64,000 bases of DNA from Aureibaculum algae (lineage in GTDB: Bacteria; Bacteroidota; Bacteroidia; Flavobacteriales; Flavobacteriaceae), in NCBI RefSeq assembly GCF_006065315.1, contig NZ_CP040749.1, positions 124,001 through 188,000 of the forward strand. Reading direction: 5' to 3'. Below, one piece after another: positions 59,774 to 64,000 of this stretch. The translations under genes were made by a program, and so were the position numbers. The number at the start of each line of letters is the position of its first letter. Within the stretch, counting starts at the first letter, position 1. The notes beneath the pieces were generated by a model. The model ran no database searches, had not been told where the DNA came from, and saw only the letters and a list, made by a program, of their open reading frames with translations.

Positions 59774-61498
59774 ATGAATAAAATTTTCCCAATATTAGAT
59801 TGGTTACCAAACTATAAGGCCTCGTTTTTAAGAGGTGATATATTTGCTGGTTTAACTATTGGTATTATTTTAATCCCACAAGGTATTGCTTATTCCATAA
59901 TCGCAGGTTTACCGCCTATTTATGGTTTATATACCGCTTTAATTCCGCAATTAATATATACAATTTTTGGAACCTCAAGACAGTTGTCTACAGGACCTAC
60001 TGCATTAGATTCGTTAATAATAGCTTCTGGTGTATCTACGCTAGCTGTTGTAGGCACAGATAATTATATCACTATTGTTTTATTACTCACCATAATGGTA
60101 GGTGTACTACAATTTTTGGTGGGAATATTTCGGCTTGGTTTTATCGTGAATTTTTTGTCAAGGCCTGTTTTAACTGGGTTTGTATCTGCTGCTGCTATTA
60201 TAATAGCCTTTAGTCAGTTAAAAGATTTGTTAGGTTTAGACGTGTCACGTAGTAATCAAATTCACACAATAATTTTAAACCTTTTTGAAAAAATAACTGA
60301 AATTAATCTGAACACTATATTGATTGGTTTGGGGTCAATTTTAGTTATTTATGGATTAAAAAAAATACATAAAAAATTACCAGGTCAATTGTTAGTGGTT
60401 ATTATAGGTATTTTGGTAATGAAATGGTTTGGCAATTACTTATCTGATGTTGAAATTGTAAAAGATATCCCAAAAGGGTTACCTCCATTTTTAATTCATC
60501 ATTTTGACGTGTCACTTATGCAAAAGTTACTGCCAATAGCATTAACACTTGCCTTTACAGGATTTTTACAAGGAATATCTATAGCCAAAACCTTAGATGA
60601 AGATGTAATTGATTCCAATTTAAAACCAAATAAAGAATTAATTGCATTAGGTTTAGGTAATATGGTAGGGTCATTTTTTGGAGCTTATACTTTTACAGGA
60701 AGCTTTTCAAGATCTGCAATAAACAAAGAAGCCGGTGCTAACACAGCAATGTCTAATGTGGTTGCAGCTTTGTTTATTTTAATAACCATTTTATTTTTGA
60801 CTCCAGTTTTTTATTATTTACCTAAAACTGTACTTGCCGCCATAATTATTACTGCAATTTTAGGCATGATAAAAGTCAAAGACATGAGGTTTTTATGGAA
60901 AACGGATAAGAAAGACTTTATAATGATGTTGGTAACTTTGATTATTACGCTAACTGTCGGAATAAAAGAAGGGATTATGGTAGGTGTAATGGTTTCTATT
61001 TTTGCGGTTATTTTTGAGACTTCAAGACCACATATGGCAGTATTAGGTAAGGTGCCAAACACAGCTCACTTTTACAGAAATAAAGGGCGGTTTAATGATG
61101 TTGAAATTGATAAAGAATTTTTAATCGTTAGGTTCGATTCACAATTATATTTTGCGAATACCAATTATTTTAAAGAGAAATTGGATGAATTAGTTTATGA
61201 AAAAGGGGAGGATTTAAGGCTTATTATTATCGATGCAGAAGTTATAAGTAATATTGATAGTAGCGGTGTTTTCGCTTTAAATGAACTTTTGAAAAAATAC
61301 AATAGTAGAGGAATTAAAATATACTTTACAAATATAAAAGGCCCATTAAGGGATGCTTTCGCTAAAAGCGGTCTAATAAATCAGATTGGAGTAGAAAATT
61401 GTTTTATGAGTATTCAAGAAGCCGTAAATAATTATCTTAACAAAGATAATCTCGATCAAGAGAGAAAATATACTCAGTATTTAGATCAGGTAAATTAA
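59774..61498 (+). CDS. SulP-family anion transporter with STAS domain
   Basis: 574 residues. The N-terminal LKAD-type start PNYKASFLRGDIFAGLTIGIILIPQGIAYS marks the SulP family. About 12-14 membrane segments run to residue ~415, followed by a STAS domain (about 440-550) with NIDSSGVFALNELLKKY, including the serine of the conserved motif. Imports or exchanges sulfate, bicarbonate or other anions across the inner membrane; the substrate is not readable. It stands alone, 146 bp from moaD. Confidence 0.93.
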   Translation: MNKIFPILDWLPNYKASFLRGDIFAGLTIGIILIPQGIAYSIIAGLPPIYGLYTALIPQLIYTIFGTSRQLSTGPTALDSLIIASGVSTLAVVGTDNYITIVLLLTIMVGVLQFLVGIFRLGFIVNFLSRPVLTGFVSAAAIIIAFSQLKDLLGLDVSRSNQIHTIILNLFEKITEINLNTILIGLGSILVIYGLKKIHKKLPGQLLVVIIGILVMKWFGNYLSDVEIVKDIPKGLPPFLIHHFDVSLMQKLLPIALTLAFTGFLQGISIAKTLDEDVIDSNLKPNKELIALGLGNMVGSFFGAYTFTGSFSRSAINKEAGANTAMSNVVAALFILITILFLTPVFYYLPKTVLAAIIITAILGMIKVKDMRFLWKTDKKDFIMMLVTLIITLTVGIKEGIMVGVMVSIFAVIFETSRPHMAVLGKVPNTAHFYRNKGRFNDVEIDKEFLIVRFDSQLYFANTNYFKEKLDELVYEKGEDLRLIIIDAEVISNIDSSGVFALNELLKKYNSRGIKIYFTNIKGPLRDAFAKSGLINQIGVENCFMSIQEAVNNYLNKDNLDQERKYTQYLDQVN

Positions 61499-61563
61499 TT
61501 ACGGTATTTTTTATTTGAGCATTTGGTCCATTCATTTCTACGATGAACAAAATTTTTAACCCC

Positions 61564-61596
61564 TGACATCATCTGTCAAAACCACTGCTACATTTG
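61564..61596 (+). promoter_or_regulatory. Promoter and probable YafY operator of the VOC gene
   Basis: TACATTTG (61589-61596) is a perfect -7 box. TGACATCATCTGTCA (61564-61578) is an inverted repeat of two TGACA half-sites with a 5-bp spacer covering the -33 region. The arrangement suggests repression or activation by the YafY-type regulator encoded just downstream of the VOC gene. Confidence 0.6.
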
Positions 61597-61627
61597 CATT
61601 ATGTTTAACCATAAAAATCTATAAATT

Positions 61628-62005
61628 ATGAAAAGTGCAATTAGTTGGTTTGAAATTCCTGTAACGGATTATAACAGAGCGAAAAAGTTTTATACCACAG
61701 TGTTGGGAATTGGAATTACCGATCATCCCATGCCAGATGCTACCATGGAATATGGTGTTTTTGACTACAAACCTGAAGAAGAAGGGGTAGGAGGTGCCAT
61801 TTTTAAAGGTGAAGATGCAAAACCATCTATGGAAGGTGTTACCGTTTATTTGAATGGCGGCAATGATCTAAGTCTTCCTTTAAGTCGCGTTGAACGTGCT
61901 GGTGGTAAGGTTTTATTGCCCAAAACAGATATTGGTGAAAATGGATTTTTTGCCTTACTTGCAGATACTGAAGGTAACAAAGTAGCATTGCACTCCATGT
62001 CTTAA
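61628..62005 (+). CDS. VOC-family (glyoxalase/bleomycin-resistance-like) protein
   Basis: 125 residues forming one VOC unit of two beta-alpha-beta-beta-beta modules. ISWFEIPVTDYNRAKKFYTTVLG opens the fold, GVFDYKPEEEGVGGAIF follows near residue 44, and NGFFALLADTEGNKVALHS ends it with the usual Asp/Glu metal-ligand position. Family members handle small thiol adducts, extradiol substrates or drugs; the exact role is unknown. It is probably regulated by the neighbouring YafY protein. Confidence 0.9.
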   Translation: MKSAISWFEIPVTDYNRAKKFYTTVLGIGITDHPMPDATMEYGVFDYKPEEEGVGGAIFKGEDAKPSMEGVTVYLNGGNDLSLPLSRVERAGGKVLLPKTDIGENGFFALLADTEGNKVALHSMS

Positions 62006-62024
62006 TAAATAGGACGCAGGGCCT

Positions 62025-62078
62025 AAAGAGGCAAGAAGCGAGACAAATAAATCTTGGTTCGTGCCTCTTTTCTTTTAC
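62025..62078 (+). terminator. Probable terminator of the VOC gene, overlapping the next promoter
   Basis: AAAGAGGCA (62025-62033) pairs with TGCCTCTTT (62062-62070) across a 28-nt partly paired loop and is followed by TTCTTTTA. The right arm falls inside the promoter spacer of the YafY gene, so the two signals overlap. Confidence 0.6.
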
Positions 62079-62086
62079 TATCTTTG
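62054..62086 (+). promoter_or_regulatory. Promoter of the YafY-type regulator gene
   Basis: TTG (62054-62056) and TATCTTTG (62079-62086) are separated by 22 bp. The ATG at 62093 begins only 6 bp after the -7 box, so transcription and translation may start at or nearly at the same place. Confidence 0.55.
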
Positions 62087-62092
62087 TTATTC

Positions 62093-62782
62093 ATGCAACA
62101 ACTATCTAGACTTATTGCCATATTGACCTTGTTAAAATCAAAACGCATTTTAACGGCTACTGAACTTTCTCAAAAGTTTGAAGTCAGTATTAGAACTATT
62201 TATAGAGATATTAAAAAATTAGAAGTTGCTGGCGTTCCTATTATCACCTTAGAAGGGCGAGGCTATAGCCTAATGGATGGCTATGTTGTGGCACCTGTTC
62301 AGTTTACTGAAAAACAAGCAAATGCTTTAATTACAGCTCAGCATCTAGTAAATAAATCAAATGACGCATCGTTTGTTCATGATTTTGAGGAAGCGATGAC
62401 CAAAATTAAGTCGGTTTTCAGAACGTCTATCCAACAGAAAAGCGAATTACTACATAGTAAAATTCGTGTTTTTGATTTTAAGCAAGAAATAATTTCCAGC
62501 AATGCTCTTTCCGAATTGCAATTGGCAATTACTAATTTTAATGAAACCGAGATTAATTACCGTAAGGCAGATCAAGTTGATTCTACTTTTAGGGTTATTG
62601 AACCTTGTGCCATATTTGCAACAGACAATAAATGGATTCTAATTGCGTGGTGTCATTTACGAAATGATTATAGAGCATTTAGAGTAGACCGAATTCAAAA
62701 CTTTAAAATTTTGCCCAGCCAATTTGAAGATAGAAAATTTGAATTTGAATCTTTTTATAAGTCACGCCCCTATAACCCTTAA
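62093..62782 (+). CDS. YafY-type (HTH + WYL) transcriptional regulator
   Basis: HTH_11-type N-terminal domain (LSRLIAILTLLKSKRILTATELSQKF then VSIRTIYRDIKKLEVAGVPI, residues about 4-52), followed by a WYL-like domain (about 130-229) with EINYRKADQ, IEPCAIFATDNKWILIAWCHLRNDYRAFRVDRIQ. The in-frame TTG at 62054 would overlap the promoter, so I use ATG 62093 (230 residues). Such proteins usually control a neighbouring VOC gene. Cytoplasmic. Confidence 0.9.
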   Translation: MQQLSRLIAILTLLKSKRILTATELSQKFEVSIRTIYRDIKKLEVAGVPIITLEGRGYSLMDGYVVAPVQFTEKQANALITAQHLVNKSNDASFVHDFEEAMTKIKSVFRTSIQQKSELLHSKIRVFDFKQEIISSNALSELQLAITNFNETEINYRKADQVDSTFRVIEPCAIFATDNKWILIAWCHLRNDYRAFRVDRIQNFKILPSQFEDRKFEFESFYKSRPYNP

Positions 62783-62827
62783 CAATTCTTTGTAATTTTT
62801 GTTACTTTAATTTCTTATTTTAGTGAG

Positions 62828-62835
62828 TATCTTTG
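62828..62835 (+). promoter_or_regulatory. -7 box of the persulfide dioxygenase gene
   Basis: TATCTTTG matches TAnnTTTG and is 17 bp upstream of the ATG at 62853. The nearest TTG (62799-62801) is 26 bp away, longer than usual. Confidence 0.5.
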
Positions 62836-62852
62836 TAAATTAAACAAGAATT

Positions 62853-64000
62853 ATGAAAATTGAACAAATTTATACCGGCTGTTTAGCTCAAGGTGCATAT
62901 TATATAGAAAGTAAAGGTGAAGTTGCTATTATTGATCCATTAAGGGAAGTGCAACCTTACATAGACAAAGCTAATAAAGACGGAGCAAAAATCAAATATA
63001 TTTTTGAAACACATTTCCATGCTGATTTTGTAAGTGGACATGTTACATTGGCTGAAAAAACTGGAGCAACCATAGTTTTCGGACCTACTGCTAAAACAAA
63101 CTTTAAATCGCATATTGCTAAAGATGGAGAAGTATTCCAATTGGGTGATATCTCAATTACTGCATTGCACACACCTGGACATACTATGGAAAGTACTTCC
63201 TATCTTTTAAAAGATAAGAACGGAAAAGACCATGCTCTTTTTAGTGGTGATACCTTGTTTTTAGGTGATGTTGGTCGTCCAGATTTAGCTCAAAAAGCTG
63301 GTGTACTTACTGAAGAAGATTTAGCGGGTTACTTATATGATAGTTTACGAACTAAAATAATGACCTTGGCGGATGATGTAATAGTATATCCTGCACATGG
63401 AGCGGGTTCTGCTTGTGGAAAGAATTTAAGTAAAGAAACTGTGGGTACTATTGGTGGGCAAAAAAAGACCAATTATGCTTTGAGGGAAAATATGACCAAA
63501 GAGGAATTTGTAAAAGAAGTTACGGATGGTTTATTGCCACCACCACAATATTTTCCTTTAAATGTGAAGATGAATAAAGAAGGTTATGAAAGTATTGATG
63601 ATATATTGAGTAAAGGTACCACTGCTTTGTCTCCTGATGATTTTGAAAAAGTAGCGAACGATACTGATGCCTTAATTTTAGATGTAAGACATGAATCAGA
63701 ATTTATTAAAGGATTTATACCTAGATCAATTTTTATTGGTTTAGAAGGCGGGTTTGCACCATGGGTAGGAGCCTTGATAAAAGATGTAAAACAGCCAATA
63801 TTATTAGTAACTCCCAAAGGAAAAGAAGAAGAAACAGTGACACGGTTATCTAGAGTTGGTTTTGATAATACCTTAGGTTACCTTGATGGAAGTTTTGATG
63901 CTTGGAAAAAATCGGGTAAGGAAATAGATACATTAACGTCTATATCTGCAGAAGAATTGGAACATAAAATGAATGATAAAACGGCTGTTTTTGATGTTAG
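62853..64000 (+). CDS. CstB-like persulfide dioxygenase with rhodanese domains (3' end outside the window)
   Basis: The frame is open to the end of the window (382 complete codons). Residues 1-240 are a metallo-beta-lactamase-fold persulfide dioxygenase: ETHFHADFVSGH (52-63), HTPGH (106-110), FSGDTLF (130-136) and the YPAHGAGSACGK segment (179-190). Residues about 258-355 are a rhodanese fold whose active loop (VTPKGKEEE) lacks the catalytic cysteine. A second rhodanese starts near 364 (SISAEELEHKMNDKTAVFDV). This order matches CstB: dioxygenase, pseudo-rhodanese, active rhodanese. It would oxidise low-molecular persulfides to sulfite and thiosulfate. Confidence 0.9.
   Translation, partial: MKIEQIYTGCLAQGAYYIESKGEVAIIDPLREVQPYIDKANKDGAKIKYIFETHFHADFVSGHVTLAEKTGATIVFGPTAKTNFKSHIAKDGEVFQLGDISITALHTPGHTMESTSYLLKDKNGKDHALFSGDTLFLGDVGRPDLAQKAGVLTEEDLAGYLYDSLRTKIMTLADDVIVYPAHGAGSACGKNLSKETVGTIGGQKKTNYALRENMTKEEFVKEVTDGLLPPPQYFPLNVKMNKEGYESIDDILSKGTTALSPDDFEKVANDTDALILDVRHESEFIKGFIPRSIFIGLEGGFAPWVGALIKDVKQPILLVTPKGKEEETVTRLSRVGFDNTLGYLDGSFDAWKKSGKEIDTLTSISAEELEHKMNDKTAVFDV

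Noticed and set aside
1..64000. tRNA, rRNA, CRISPR arrays, insertion sequences, prophage genes, toxin-antitoxin or defence systems
   Set aside because: I looked for tRNA T-arm sequences, regularly spaced repeats, transposase DDE/integrase motifs and paired small genes and saw none. The MutS-like and DUF6909-type genes were considered as defence components but have no defence neighbours.

Overview
The window reads as chromosomal DNA of a marine-type member of the Flavobacteriaceae (phylum Bacteroidota). The evidence is the strongly AT-rich sequence, Bacteroidota-type promoters (TAnnTTTG at -7, with no Shine-Dalgarno pattern), a type IX secretion sorting domain, a DUF5686/carboxypeptidase-regulatory protein, a class II HMG-CoA reductase, and gene pairs familiar from that family (tdk-alr-mscL, yicC-gmk-nadD, M23-GH3, rnpA-S41 peptidase). 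I see no rRNA, tRNA, CRISPR array, complete insertion sequence or prophage.

Layout. 1-3.1 kb: a conserved hypothetical gene, then tdk-alr-mscL, ended by a clear bidirectional terminator. 3.1-11.4 kb: mostly minus-strand housekeeping (MOSC protein, GH3 enzyme, M23 peptidase, nadD, gmk, yicC, EamA exporter, Mn/Fe superoxide dismutase, HMG-CoA reductase). 11.6-17.4 kb: two tandem proton-coupled peptide transporters, a periplasmic thioredoxin and an Uup-like ABC-F ATPase. 17.4-21.6 kb: an exonuclease, a mini T9SS protein, a PhoB/PhoR-like two-component pair behind an unusually structured intergenic region, and a glycosyltransferase. 21.7-35.6 kb: a long minus-strand surface-polysaccharide locus (purD at its 3' end, four family 2/4 glycosyltransferases, a WcaJ-type initiating transferase, two Wzy/WaaL-like polytopic proteins, a Wzx flippase, an FkbM-like methyltransferase, a Wzz-like protein and a DUF6909-type protein). 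35.6-39.5 kb: an S41 protease, rnpA, glutaryl-CoA dehydrogenase and a small membrane protein. 39.5-44.1 kb: a second minus-strand block making nucleotide sugars (rfbB, galE, ugd, DegT aminotransferase). 44.2-47.1 kb: Kdo transferase, a Crp/Fnr regulator and a split YeeE/YedE sulfur-transporter pair. 47.1-53.2 kb: a molybdenum-cofactor operon (moaA, moeA, moaC, a mobA fusion, a DUF1835 gene, a moeB-like gene). moaE and moaD lie downstream on the other strand, separated by a membrane-bound MutS-like ATPase, an L,D-transpeptidase, a DUF5686 outer-membrane protein and a DUF3817 protein. 59.8-64 kb: a SulP transporter, a VOC protein with a YafY-type regulator, and a CstB-like persulfide dioxygenase/rhodanese cut by the window end.

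How they work together. The two polysaccharide blocks together encode sugar-nucleotide supply, chain initiation, assembly, flipping, polymerisation and length control for a capsule or O-antigen. The Moco genes cover most of the pathway but no molybdoenzyme is in view. Crp/YeeE/YeeE, SulP and the CstB-like protein suggest handling of inorganic and persulfide sulfur.

The most unusual signals are: a rnpA gene whose only plausible start is CTG; a palindromic repeat carried in frame inside moeA; a DUF6909-type protein with nucleoside-phosphorylase-like motifs at the head of the polysaccharide operon; a MobA fused to a MobB-like domain without a P-loop; a DUF1835 gene embedded in the Moco operon; a nested inverted-repeat structure upstream of the two-component genes; and a likely YafY operator in front of the VOC gene. 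No single stretch is convincing as a wholly new multi-gene system. All calls are from reading the sequence; no database search was run.
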